Below, piece after piece: positions 25,871 to 36,062 of a stretch of DNA of 64,000 nt. The notes below the pieces were generated by a model. The model was not told the DNA's origin. It was given only the letters and a program-made list of their open reading frames with translations, and did no database searches. The position numbers and the translations under genes were made by a program. Position 1 is the first letter of the stretch; the number at the start of each line of letters is the position of its first letter. Source of the DNA: Cacajao melanocephalus (lineage: Eukaryota; Chordata; Mammalia; Primates; Pitheciidae); NCBI GenBank assembly GCA_963573385.1, contig CAUYLG010048248.1, positions 16,916 to 80,915 on the forward strand. Reading direction: 5' to 3'.

Positions 25871-26224
25871 GTTTGTTTACCACTTTCTCTCATCAATGAC
25901 ATCGTAATAATGACTATTTTTTTGTAATAATGAAGTAAGGAAAAAGAAACAATAACTATAGAGGGAGCATAAATGCAGCACTTGCTGTATTTAAAATAGA
26001 AGAATGTGATTGCCTCATGACTTTCCTCTCTGTTTCTGTGTGTCTCATATAAGCTCACTCTCACTGGACTTAGGGGACCATTCTAATTCAGTATGATCTC
26101 ATATTGATTCTTACCTTAATTATATCTTCAAACACACTACATCCAAGTAAGGTCACATTCTGAGATTCTGGATAGACATTACTTTTGAGACACTATTCAA
26201 TCCATCATCATCTTATAGGATACT

Positions 26225-26398
26225 CTATCATTTATCACAGTCTAGCTTCCTTGACCTTTCAAACTTACCTATCTCAATCACTTCTTCAAGGCTTTGTATT
26301 TTCCCTTTCTTCCTCCCAAAGTATTTTTCTTCCTGAATTTTGCATGAAGAATTAGTTCTTCACTCTCCTTAAAATCCAGCTTAAATATTATCTGTTCA
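26225..26398 (+). repeat. L2 (5' part, split by the L1 insertion)
   Basis: The sense L2 3' region is recognisable ('cctgaattttgcatgaagaa', 'ccttaaaatccagcttaaat', 'attatctgttcaaaaagacc'). It resumes at 28437 after the L1-containing insertion. An ancient L2 was therefore the target of the younger event, which confirms the insertion boundaries independently. Confidence 0.75.
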
Positions 26399-26415
26399 AA
26401 AAGACCATCCCTTGA
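26399..26415 (+). repeat. Left target-site duplication of the composite L1
   Basis: 'aaaagaccatcccttga' here corresponds to 'aaaagaccatccttga' at 28421-28436, with one C indel. It brackets the whole composite element. Confidence 0.9.
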
Positions 26416-27267
26416 AGGAATATTTACCAAGCAAACGAAAAGAAAAAAAAGCAGAGGTTACAATCCTAGTCTCTGATAAAACAGACTTTAAACCAACAAA
26501 GATAAAAAAAGACAAAGAAGGGCATTACATAATGGTAAAAGGATCAATGCAACAAGAAGAGCTACCACTCCTGAATATATATGCACCCAATACAGGAGCA
26601 CCCAGATTCATAAAACAAGTTCTTAATGACCTACAAAGAGACTTAGACTCCCACACAATAATAGTGGGAGATTTTAACACCTCACTGTCAATATTAGACA
26701 GATAAATGAGATAGAAAACTAACAAGGATATTCAGGACTTGAACTCAGCTCTGGACCAAGTAGACCTAATAGACATCTACAGAACTCTCCACCCCAAATC
26801 AACAGAATATGCATTCTTCTCAGGACCACATCACACTTATTCTAAAATTGACTTCATAATTGGAAGCAAAACACTACTTATAAAATGCTAAAGAACGGAA
26901 ATCATAACAAACAGTCTCTCAGACCCACAGTGCCATCAAATTAGAACTCAGGATTAAGAAAATCACTCAAAACCGCACAACTACATGGAAACTGAACAAC
27001 CTGCTCCTGAATGACTACTGAGTATATAACTAAATAAAGGTAGAAATAAATAAGTTCTTTGAAACCAATGACAGCAAAGACACAACGTACCAGAATCTCT
27101 GAGACACAGCTAAAGTACTGTTTAGAGGGAAATTTATAAAACAAATTGCCCACAGGAGGAAGTGGGAAAGATCTAATATCAATACCCTAACATCACAATG
27201 AAAATAACTAGAAAAGCAAGAGCAAATAAATTCAAAAGCTAGCAGAAGACAAGAAATAACTAAGATC
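26416..27267 (+). pseudogene. L1 ORF2 fragment (endonuclease to pre-RT), sense
   Basis: It reads like L1PA ORF2 DNA, e.g. 'gtctctgataaaacagactt', 'gcacccaatacaggagcacc', 'ctccaccccaaatcaacaga' and 'aactgaacaacctgctcctg'. A 97-codon frame (26412-26705) covers part of the endonuclease domain, including the 'VGDFNTSLS' motif (the canonical form is GDFNTPLS). The block ends at 'aactaagatc', where it joins the captured DNA through 3-bp microhomology 'atc'. It encodes no intact protein. Confidence 0.93.
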
Positions 27268-27842
27268 CTTATAAAACTGGTAATAAACTTCTCATTAAAA
27301 TAATGAAAAATATTTTAAAAATCTGAATTGTCAAAGCCCCAGCTGAAAGTCCTAGATACTTTCTGGATTATTTCTATATTATTGTACTGATAGAAGCCCA
27401 AATATATGCTAGGCATCTTATTAATCATACCAAAAAAAAGAGAGAGAGAGAGAGAACGCTGACCTTTAAAAAATTGAGATTATGTGTAGCCATTAAATTG
27501 TCTTTCAACATTTTCACTAAATTGTTTATTACATTTTGCATCCATATTACTCAATGAATCAAATTTTGCACAGATTTCAGGTGAATTTGAATTAATCAAC
27601 TCATGCTAGCAATGACTATACTATATATATCATTTAACTGCAAGATTCCATTCTTCATGCGAATCTAGGCAGAAGGCTCAAGCTGCTAAATTTGCAGAGA
27701 TCCTGGATTTTCCTCTGTCAGTAAGGTTTACTCTTATTTTCATGACGTTTAATAGGTTAATTGTTCTTTAGAGTTATATTTGTGTCAGACTCTAATCTAG
27801 ATAGACGTATGCTTTTATTAGGCTTTCCAAGATGATTTCAAC
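27265..27842 (-). repeat. Inverted copy of downstream unique DNA (32063-32681)
   Basis: Read in reverse complement, this block matches 32063-32681 at roughly 95-97% by eye, including a 60-bp run (27367-27426) identical to the complement of 32521-32580. It is not L1 sequence. Junctions: 'atc' shared with L1 at 27265-27267 and 'aac' shared at 27840-27842. The purine tract is only about 8 AG units here, against nearly 30 CT units at the donor. Confidence 0.95.
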
Positions 27843-28246
27843 CCATCTGGTCCTAGGCTTTTTTTGGTTGGTAGGCTATTAATTGCTGCCTCAACTTCAG
27901 AACTTGTTATTGATCTATTCAGGGATTGGACTTCTTCCTGGTTTAGTTTTGGAAGGGTGTAGGTGTTCAGGAATTTATCCATTTCTTCTAGACTTTCTAG
28001 TTTATTTGCGTAGCAGTGTTTGTAATATTCTCTGATGGTAGTTTGTATTTCTGTGGAGTCAGTGCTGATCACCCCCTTTATCATTTTTTATTGCATCTAT
28101 TTGATTCTTCTCTCTTTTCTTCTTTATTAGTCCGTCTAGTGGTCTATTTTGATGGCCTTTTAAAAAAACCAGCTCCTGGATTCACTGATTTTTTTGAAGG
28201 GTTTTTCGTGTCTCTATCTCCTTCAGTTCTGCTCCGATCTTAGTTA
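27840..28246 (-). pseudogene. L1 ORF2 fragment (RT start), antisense
   Basis: In antisense it encodes the N-terminal part of the L1 reverse-transcriptase region. An 88-codon frame (27818-28084) includes '[12 protein letters not shown]'-like and '[11 protein letters not shown]' stretches typical of L1. Its 5' limit in L1 coordinates ('taactaagatcggagc') overlaps by 11 bp the end of the sense block at 27267, so the two were contiguous in the source L1. Confidence 0.93.
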
Positions 28247-28420
28247 CACACCGGGGGCCTGTTGGGGGCGTGCGGGTCTAGGGAAGGGACAGCATTAGGA
28301 ACAATACCTAATGTAGATGACGGGTTGATGGGTGCAGCAAACCACCATGGCACGTGTATACCTATGTAACAAACCTGCACATTCTGCACATGTATCTCAG
28401 AACGTAAAGTATAATAAAAC
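28247..28420 (+). mobile_element. L1PA 3' end, sense
   Basis: 'cacaccgggggcctgttggg', 'ggttgatgggtgcagcaaac', 'caccatggcacgtgtatacc', 'tatgtaacaaacctgcacat' and a terminal 'aaagtataataaaac' are the L1PA 3'-UTR end. It is followed directly by the right target-site duplication. Confidence 0.96.
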
Positions 28421-28436
28421 AAAAGACCATCCTTGA
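28421..28436 (+). repeat. Right target-site duplication of the composite L1
   Basis: 'aaaagaccatccttga' repeats the sequence at 26399-26415. It shows that the whole 26416-28420 assembly occupies a single insertion site. Confidence 0.9.
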
Positions 28437-28590
28437 CTTTAATTATTTAAATAACACCCACAAGCCACTAAATAACCTATACAGAGTCACTTGCCATTTC
28501 ATTACCTTGTTTTATTATCTTTACTGTAATTATGACATTCTAAAATTATCGTTTATGTTTTTATTAATTTGTTTTACTTCCTGTAATGGC
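28437..28590 (+). repeat. L2 (3' part, after the L1 insertion)
   Basis: Continuation of the L2 interrupted at 26398: 'actttaattatttaaataac', 'gagtcacttgccatttcatt', 'ccttgttttattatctttac'. These correspond to the L2 sense 3' region. Confidence 0.65.
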
Positions 28591-28591
28591 T

Positions 28592-29127
28592 AATATTGAG
28601 TGTCAACTTGATTTGATTGAAGGATGTAAAATATTGTTCCTGGATATGTCTGTGAGGGTGTTGCCAAAGGAGATTAACATTTGAGTCAGTGAACTGAGAG
28701 AGGCAGACCCACCCTCGATCTGGGTGAGCACCATCTAATCAACTACCAAAGTGCTAGGATAAAAGCAGACAGAAGAACCTGGAAGGACTAGGCTGGCCTG
28801 AGTCTTTCGTTCTCCATCTTTCTCTTGTGCTGGATACTTCCTGCCCTCAAATATCAGACTCCAAGTTCTTCAGCCTTTGGACTCTTGGACTTACACCAGT
28901 GGCTTGCCAGGGGCTCTCAAGACTTCAGCCTATGGCTGAAGGCTGCATTGTTGGCTTCCCTACTTCTGAGGTTTTGTGATTCAGAATGGCTTCCTTGCTC
29001 CTCAGCTTGCAGACAGCCTATTGTGGGACTTCACCTTGTGATTATGTGAGTCACTAATCCTTAATAAACTGCTTTCATATATGCATATATCCTGTTAGTC
29101 CTGTCCCTCTAGAGAACCATAATACAC
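28592..29127 (+). mobile_element. LTR-type interspersed repeat, family not assigned
   Basis: I recognise the sequence as a recurrent primate repeat ('ttgagtgtcaacttgatt', 'gttgccaaaggagattaaca', 'gcagacccaccctcgatctg', 'gcttgcagacagcctattgt', 'gtccctctagagaaccataa'). It carries an AATAAA-type signal (29061-29068) upstream of the end, as LTRs do. I cannot name the subfamily safely. The 74-codon frame at 28825-29049 lies inside it and is not a host gene. Confidence 0.65.
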
Positions 29128-29139
29128 TTGCTTATTTCA

Positions 29140-29290
29140 AATTTTACACTATTCTATTCCAAGAAAATATAAAGTCCGTGAGAACAGAAACATGGTTATA
29201 TATTTTATCATTGCACCTTCTGTGCATATCTCAGTAGTAAGAACATAGTGACACTCAATGAATATTTGTTGAAAGAAGGAATGATCAATA
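29140..29290 (+). repeat. L2 3' end, sense
   Basis: 'gtccgtgagaacagaaacat', 'acatagtgacactcaatgaa' and 'tatttgttgaaagaaggaat' match the L2 3' end. Confidence 0.75.
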
Positions 29291-29309
29291 AAAAGAAAAA
29301 ATATGAAAT

Positions 29310-29460
29310 GGGATGCAACTGACCTGGAACCTAGTTCTAAATTTACCACTACCCAGCTATGTGACCTGGAGTACTACATGTTACCTCACTGGTTATCAGT
29401 TTCTCCATTTAGTAAGTGAGGAGGTTGATTGCTGAGCAACTTTCTGATTATATGATTTTG
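29310..29460 (+). repeat. MIR SINE, sense
   Basis: 'tgacctggaacctagttcta', 'cccagctatgtgacctggag', 'gttatcagtttctccattta' and 'aggttgattgctgagcaact' follow the MIR consensus in order. Confidence 0.75.
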
Positions 29461-30944
29461 TTACTACAGATTTCAATAAGTCTTTGACTACATTTTTGTC
29501 CAAGAGACAAAATTTTAAAGTAAGAACAACCGTTATAATTATGAATAAAGCCTAGTACTGTGGTTCAATTCGTGAATTAATTGGAGAGTTCCACGTTTCA
29601 ATACAATTAGGAAAACAATTTGTTTTTCTTTAAAAGTTGGTTCTTTATGCAAGAGGTCATCAATTCTATTTGCTGTTTTGTCAACTGGTTCCTGATCACA
29701 TTTCAGATGGTTTTGATCCCATTCATAACCTGGGCTGAAAGCAGGATGTTGATTTAGCCAACCACATCATGACAGAGAGAAAATTTCTGATGGGAGTGAT
29801 GACTATTAACACTCTCATGAATTTAAAAACTAAGGTAAAATTTGAATTATTCTCCTAACTTATATAGCTTAACAGAAATTCAGGTTTAAAAAAATCTTCT
29901 CTATACATACCCCTCAGATATTTTTTTTTTTTCTTGAGGACTCTATGCAATGAAGCCTGCCTGTGTACAGATTCTGAATACGTTTTCCAGAGAATAAGAT
30001 ATTTTCTGCTCCTAGTTGACCTCCTCTTGGAACAAAATATCAGTGACAATACTACTCCAAAGCAGAGGAACATCAGCTTTCAATGACTATTTCAGTATCG
30101 GCCACTGTGCTCATTATCTGACTAACAAAACTAATTTTGTTTCAGCCTTTGAGAGAAGATAATGTAGGGCCCTGAACACATAATAGCTGATCCTAAATGC
30201 AAAAGTGTTTTATATCCAGAGCAGCTGCTACCCTCTTGGCGATCTCAGAGATGTATGAATTTGGAAAATCTATTTCTTTATATAACATATTGAAATTTTC
30301 ATCTCTATAATAAAAATTTATACATGTCATGCTTCAGATCCCTGATACGAAAGCATGCAACTATTAAAGTTATGTATAAATAATGTGAATTGCCCTAGGT
30401 CATTCACAGTCCTTCATCCAGTCCTCATTTGACCCATGGTGGTCGGCTGGACATTAACCAACATGCAGGGGTGGTTTGTGATCAGGCAGCCAAGCCTCTT
30501 CTCCCTGAGTTGACTCAGACGTGATCTTTTCAGTTGCTCTCAGTAACCAGATAGCTCTATATACCCTTTTAATATAATAATTTAGAAATGAACTACAGCT
30601 GTATACACATATAGTGGTTCCAAATGTCATGCTCTATAGCAGTAACATGGTGGGCTTAGAGTTAGTTATTCTGAAAGAAACATTTGTTCTCTGTGTCACT
30701 GGTTTAATGATAAAAGGTCTTCTTCATGAAATGAGAGTTATGAGGGAGGAAGAACATAAAACTCCACATATTGAATGAGATTGTTGAAGAAAAGCATGGT
30801 AGCATGGAAGTGGAAGCAGAAATTCAAGGCGTCTGTATTGTAAACTATCTGCATCATAACCTTTCACCTCCCTCTTCCCTTTTCTCTTTTTTTCTTCTGC
30901 TCACTTTCCTTCTTCCCTTTCTCCTCCTTGTTCTGTTTAGCTAA
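29461..30944. other. Unassigned AT-rich DNA
   Basis: No gene or named repeat is recognised. A pyrimidine-rich stretch lies at 30860-30940. Confidence 0.5.
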
Positions 30945-31070
30945 ATATTTTTGCCTTTTACTTAGGATATACTTCTAGAAGTAAAATTGCTGGGCCAAGG
31001 AGAAAACGTCAACTTTAAAATTTTTCTAGTAATTGATTTTGCTAGCTTGGTTTGCAGTATCTGTGGCTTA
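30945..31070 (-). repeat. L1M 3'-UTR fragment, antisense
   Basis: 'gatatacttctagaagtaaa', 'attgctgggccaaggagaaa' and 'cgtcaactttaaaatttttc' match the antisense 3'-UTR of old LINE-1. Confidence 0.6.
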
Positions 31071-31353
31071 TCATCAATGGAACCCACACACAGGAGGCAG
31101 GAATCCTTGCTCTGTGAAGTCTACATTAATAAAAAAGCAATTACAGAGAATTGTTTTGTGTCAAAAATAGTCCAGGCATTGTGGCAATATAAATAGTCCA
31201 GGAAGATTTTTGATTCCAAGTTTTCAATCAAGATCTAAGAATAATATGTTTTTAAAAAGTGAAGGTGCAGTATTGACCCTAACCTCTCAGTCTTACAACA
31301 CTGAAGATACAGGGATGCTTTGTCTGTTTGATGTAGAAAAAGTTCTGGTTAGC

Positions 31354-31380
31354 TTAGTTAGTTAGTTAGTTAGTTAGTTA
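31354..31380. repeat. (TTAG)n microsatellite
   Basis: About 7 units of TTAG occupy the position of the Alu poly-T/target junction. It probably arose by mutation and expansion of that A-rich tail or its flank. It is not telomeric (TTAGGG) repeat. Confidence 0.9.
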
Positions 31381-31658
31381 TTTGAGATGAAGTCTTGCTC
31401 TGTCACCCAGGCTGGAGTGCAGTGGTGCAGTGGTGCAGTTTCTGCTCACTGCAACCTCTGCCTCCTGGGTTCAAGAGATTCTGTGCATCAGCTTCCCAAG
31501 TAGCTGGGACTACAGGTACGCACCACCATGCTTAGCTAATTTTTGTACTTTTAGTAGAGCTGGGGGGGTTTGTCTCTACTAAACCTGTTGGCCAGGTTGG
31601 TCTCGAACTCCTGACCTCAGGTGATCCACTGACCTTGGCCTCCCAAAGCACTGGTGTT
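31381..31658 (-). mobile_element. Alu element, antisense, with internal hairpin change
   Basis: The antisense Alu runs from 'gagatgaagtcttgctctg' to 'ggcctcccaaagca'. It is 5'-truncated, with the last ~30 bp of the Alu 5' end missing. It carries a small tandem 'gcagtggt' duplication (31420-31438) and a quasi-palindromic substitution at 31550-31583. Confidence 0.93.
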
Positions 31659-32062
31659 AGTTTTTAAATTATTGTTGTTAAACTACAAAATAGAGCATAG
31701 CTATGTGGGAAATCTCAGGTGGAGTCACTAATTCTGCCTCTGTACCAGTGCAGAGCAGAGTACTCCAATCTGGATTTATGAAGAGCTCTGCCCCATTTCT
31801 CCTCTGGAGTCTCTCTAATATAAAGAAATGCAATTCCAAAACCCTCACCAAATAGCCTCAACTTTTTGTCTCAGTTCCAAGCCTTTACTGCAAAAACATT
31901 TAACAACACTCTTCTGTAAATGTTGCCTCCTTTCTCTCTTCCCGCCCTCATTTACCTATTTTTAAAATTACCAATGTGAAGACATTATGTAATCAGGCTC
32001 TACCACATTTGGTGAAATATCACATTTACTGTAGCTATTCAGAAGATAAAAAATCAATGGCA
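31659..32062. other. Unassigned DNA
   Basis: Unique-looking sequence between the Alu and the donor segment. No gene is recognised. Confidence 0.5.
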
Positions 32063-32451
32063 GTTGAAATCATCTTGGAAAGCCTAAATAAAAGCATATG
32101 TCTACCTAGATTAGAGTCTGACACAAATATAAGTCTTAAGAACAATTAACCTATTAAAAGTCATGAAAATAAGGGTAAACCTTACTGACAGAGGAAAATC
32201 CAGGATCTCTGCAAATTTAGCAGCTTGAGCCTTCTGCCTAGATTCACATGAAGAATGGGACATTACAGTTAAATGATATATAATATAGTCATCGCTAGCA
32301 TGAGTTGATTAATTCAAATTCACCTGAGATCTGTGCAAAATTTGATTCATTGAGTAATATGGATGCAAAATGTAATAAACAATTTAGTGAAAATGTTGGA
32401 AGACAACAATTTAATGGCTACACATTATCTCAAGTTTTTAAAGGTCAGCGT

Positions 32452-32512
<61 letters not shown>

Positions 32513-32681
32513 TTGGTATGATTAATAAGATGCCTAGCATATATTTGGGCTTCTATCAGTACAATAATATAGAAATAATCCAGAAAGTGTCTAGGACCTT
32601 CAGCTGGGGCTTTGACAATTCAGATTTTTAAAATATTTTTCATTATTTTAATGAGAAGTTTATTACCAGTTTTATAAGGAT
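32063..32681 (+). repeat. Donor copy of the inverted duplication
   Basis: This is the apparent source of 27265-27842. Its homology ends abruptly on both sides ('gttgaaatc' at 32063, 'aggat' at 32681) and its flanks are not L1. A sense frame at 32305-32631 runs through the CT repeat, hence the Ser/Leu run, and is not a credible gene. It includes a (CT)n tract at 32455-32512. Confidence 0.95.
32455..32512. repeat. (CT)n microsatellite
   Basis: Nearly 30 CT units with one TT interruption. The inverted copy at 27439-27455 has only about 8 units, so the tract length changed after the duplication. Confidence 0.97.
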
Positions 32682-32759
32682 ATTTGTTTTAGGAAGAATT
32701 TCAGGTGGGATTTTTTTGTTAATTTTAAACATAATTAGTCAATTTCAACATATTTTGTT

Positions 32760-33140
32760 AGTTTCTTGGGAGGCTAATTTACATGTAATAAAATGTACCA
32801 ATTACAAGCATATAATTTCATTATTTTTGACAACAATATACGGTTGTATAACCACCACCACAATCATGATATAAAACACATCAATCCTGAAAAAAGTTTC
32901 TTTACTGCCCTTTTCTGCATATCTTCTCTACATCTTTCAACCCCTGGGTAGCCACTAGTGTATTTTCTATTACTGTAGTTTTGCCTTTTCTAGAATTTTA
33001 CATAAATGAAATCATATGGTATGAGGTCTTTTGTGACTGGATTCTTTCACTGAGCATCATGCATTAGATGTTCATTCATGTTGCATATATCAATAGTTTA
33101 TTCCTTTTGTTTCTGGGTAGTATGCAAGTATTAAAAAACA
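32760..33140 (-). mobile_element. L1M 3'-UTR, antisense
   Basis: 'gttgtataaccaccaccaca', 'gggtagccactagtgtattt', 'atgaaatcatatggtatgag', 'gtgactggattctttcactg' and 'ttcatgttgcatatatcaat' are typical of the antisense 3'-UTR of old LINE-1 (L1ME/L1M4 range). Confidence 0.85.
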
Positions 33141-33914
33141 AGACTAAAAGTATATTAAAAATGCAATGTTTTCTGATGATAATAAGCATTTTGGAGTAAC
33201 TACACTAAGGATTCTAAAAGAGTTACTTTATAAGCTTACTTGCAACTAAATCATCTGCAGAGAGATGAGCTCATTGTTTTGCCAGGAAATAACCAGAAGA
33301 TTAATTGGGCCTAAACAAATTCATTTTAACTTCTATTACTCCTCCAACATAGAGATGTCTGTTTTGGGCACTGAATTAATTAGAAAAAGTCTCTAGTGCT
33401 TCCAGTATGTTTATGTTTTACTTCTAAAGTAGCTACACAGCTTATAAAAAATTATTTTCTTAAACCAAATGAAAATGCTCTTCCTGGGAATAATAACATA
33501 AACTCATTTACCTTTTCCATTGTTTAGTCCGCTGCTCGTGTTAATTAGCATAGACACCTGTGCTTCTGATTTTTTCTTTACAACCTTTTTGCTGCTAATG
33601 GCTTAACTTGCAGTGAAGGTATATGTCTGGACTTCATAGAGAATGAAATTATTAGTCAAGCAACGCAAACACCATTAGAACAAAAAACACAAAATAAGAC
33701 GTCTTACAATGAGAAAAAAATATAGATAAGCTTCAAGTTTTTAGTTCCTTTTAGTTTCCATTCTTTAAGCTTAGAAACCAAGGTTGCTGTGCTTCAAATA
33801 TGTTCCATATTGTAAAGCATAAGTAAGATGTAAAAATTTAGTTTTGTTTCATAGGATCAAAAAACTACCTATAAGTTACTGTGGGTGTCAAAATAATCTG
33901 AACAATCAACTCCC
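33141..33914. other. Unassigned AT-rich DNA
   Basis: No gene or named repeat is recognised. Confidence 0.5.
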
Positions 33915-33995
33915 ATGACATGCAATTTATTTATGTAACAGAACTGCATGTGTACTTCCTGAACCTAAAATAAAAATTGGAAATAAAAAATAATA
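33915..33995 (+). mobile_element. Short L1 3' end with A-rich tail
   Basis: 'aactcccatgacatgcaatt', 'tatgtaacagaactgcatgt' and 'gtacttcctgaacctaaaat' followed by an A-rich tail match the sense 3' terminus of an L1MA/L1PB-age element. It is severely 5'-truncated, with about 65 bp of body. Confidence 0.75.
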
Positions 33996-34280
33996 ATCAA
34001 AAATAAAATCCACTTCCACTCATTTTTTAAAGTACTACTAAAAAGCCAATGATAAATTAAGAATAGAAAAATATAAATATTCAAATATTCCCAAAAAGGC
34101 AGGAAATGAGAAACAGAGGGGAAAAAAAACAGAGATAGGCATGAAACAAATAAAATTTTAGACCTAATTCCAAACATATCAATATTGCATTAAATATTAA
34201 TGGACTAAACATCCAAAAGGCAGAGATGGCCAGAATATTTAAAATTGAAAAACTCCATTATGCTATCTATAGGAGATACT

Positions 34281-34528
34281 ATTTATTTATTTATTTATTA
34301 TTTGAGATAGAGTCTCACTCTGTTGCCCAGTCTGGAGTGCAGTGGTATGATAACAGTTCACTGCAGCCTCAACCACCAAGTCTCAGGTGATTTTCCCACT
34401 TCAGCCTCCCAGTTAGCTAGGACCACAGGAACCAGCCACCATACCCAGCTAATTTTTAATTTTTTTCTGTAGAGACAGGATCTCCCTATGTTGCACAGGC
34501 TGATCTTAAACTCCAAGGCTCAAGCAAA
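34281..34528 (-). mobile_element. Old Alu (AluJ-like), antisense, 5'-truncated
   Basis: A (TTTA)n tail (34281-34302) is followed by antisense Alu ('gagatagagtctcactctg', 'cactgcagcctcaaccacc', 'gtagagacaggatctcccta'), which stops at about 34528 before the Alu 5' end. The 'cctcaacc' and 'gatctccctatgttgc' variants suggest the J lineage. It sits inside the old L1M. Confidence 0.9.
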
Positions 34529-34925
34529 TAGATGTGTTTTAAATGTAAAGACACATAGAGTGAGAGTAAATGGTTAGAAAAACATATGCCATGCAAAAAT
34601 TAAGCACAGGAAGGCTAAAATGGCTCTGTTAGTAGCAGAAAAAAAAAGCTTCAAGGTAAGGATTATTATCAGAGATAAATAGGGACATTTCATAATGATA
34701 AAGATGTCAGTTCATCAGGAAGACATATTAATTATGAACATACGTGCACTAAATAAGAGAGTTTCAAAATACATAAAGCAAAAATTGGCAAAACTAAATG
34801 AAGTAGTCAACAACTCTACAATTAAGGGAATTTAATGTTATTGACCTTCAGTGGATAAAACCAGAGAAAAATTTAGTAAAGAGAGATGATTTTAACAACA
34901 TGATCAATCATGTTGACCTAGTTGA

Positions 34926-35490
34926 GATATATATATATATATATATATAAAATATATTTTATTGCGTTTTAGGTTTTGGGGTACATGTGAAGAACATGCA
35001 GGATTGTTGCATAGGTACATACTTGGCAATGTGGTTTGCTGCCTTCCTCCCCATCACCTATATCTGGCATTTCTCCCCATGTTATCCCTCCCCAACTCCT
35101 CACCCCCTGATGTCCCTCCCCTAGTTCACTCCCACAGACCTCAGTGTGTGATGCTCTCCTCCCCGTGTCCATGCGTTATTGTTCCAACACCCGCCTATGA
35201 GTGAGAACATGCGGTGTTTGATTTTCTCTTCTTGTGTCAGTTTGCTGAGAATGATGGTTTCCAGGTTCATCCATGTCCCTACAAAGGACACGAACTCATC
35301 CTTTTGTATGGCTGCATAGTATTCCATGGTGTATATGTGCCACATTTTCCCTGTCCAGTCTATCATCGATGGGCATTTGGGCTGGTTCCAAGTCTTTGTT
35401 ATTGTAAACAGTGCTGCAATGAACATTCGTGTCCATGTGTCCTTATAATAGAACAATTTATAATGCTTTGGATATATACCAAGTAATGGG
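34926..35490 (-). mobile_element. L1PA 3' end, antisense, with 10-bp TSD
   Basis: Antisense L1PA 3'-UTR and ORF2 end ('tggggtacatgtgaagaaca', 'cctatgagtgagaacatgcg', 'tatggctgcatagtattcca', 'gatatataccaagtaatggg'). Direct repeats 'acctagttga' flank it at 34916-34925 and 35491-35500. The antisense poly-A region has become a (TA)n tract (34927-34949). About 560 bp survive. The 111-codon antisense frame 35121-35456 is the ORF2 C-terminus. Confidence 0.95.
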
Positions 35491-35496
35491 ACCTAG

Positions 35497-36062
<566 letters not shown>

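Larger units (their letters stand above)
26416..28420 (+). mobile_element. Composite, rearranged L1PA insertion
   Basis: A single target-site duplication encloses four blocks: sense ORF2 (26416-27267), an inverted copy of local DNA (27265-27842), antisense ORF2 (27840-28246) and the sense L1 3' end with A-rich tail (28247-28420). The sense ORF2 block stops at, and the antisense block starts from, the same L1 position; 'taactaagatc' is present in both. The L1 middle and C-terminal ORF2 are missing. This is not a simple twin-priming 5' inversion, because of the extra sense block and the captured non-L1 DNA. Confidence 0.9.

Noticed and set aside
31354..31380. Interstitial telomere-like repeat
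   Set aside because: The unit is TTAG, not TTAGGG, and it sits at an Alu tail.
32305..32631. 108-codon frame with a long Ser/Leu run
   Set aside because: The run is a translated (CT)n microsatellite; the rest is the donor of a non-coding inverted duplication.
35121..35456. 111-codon antisense frame
   Set aside because: It is the C-terminal end of L1 ORF2 in a 5'-truncated L1PA copy, not a host gene.
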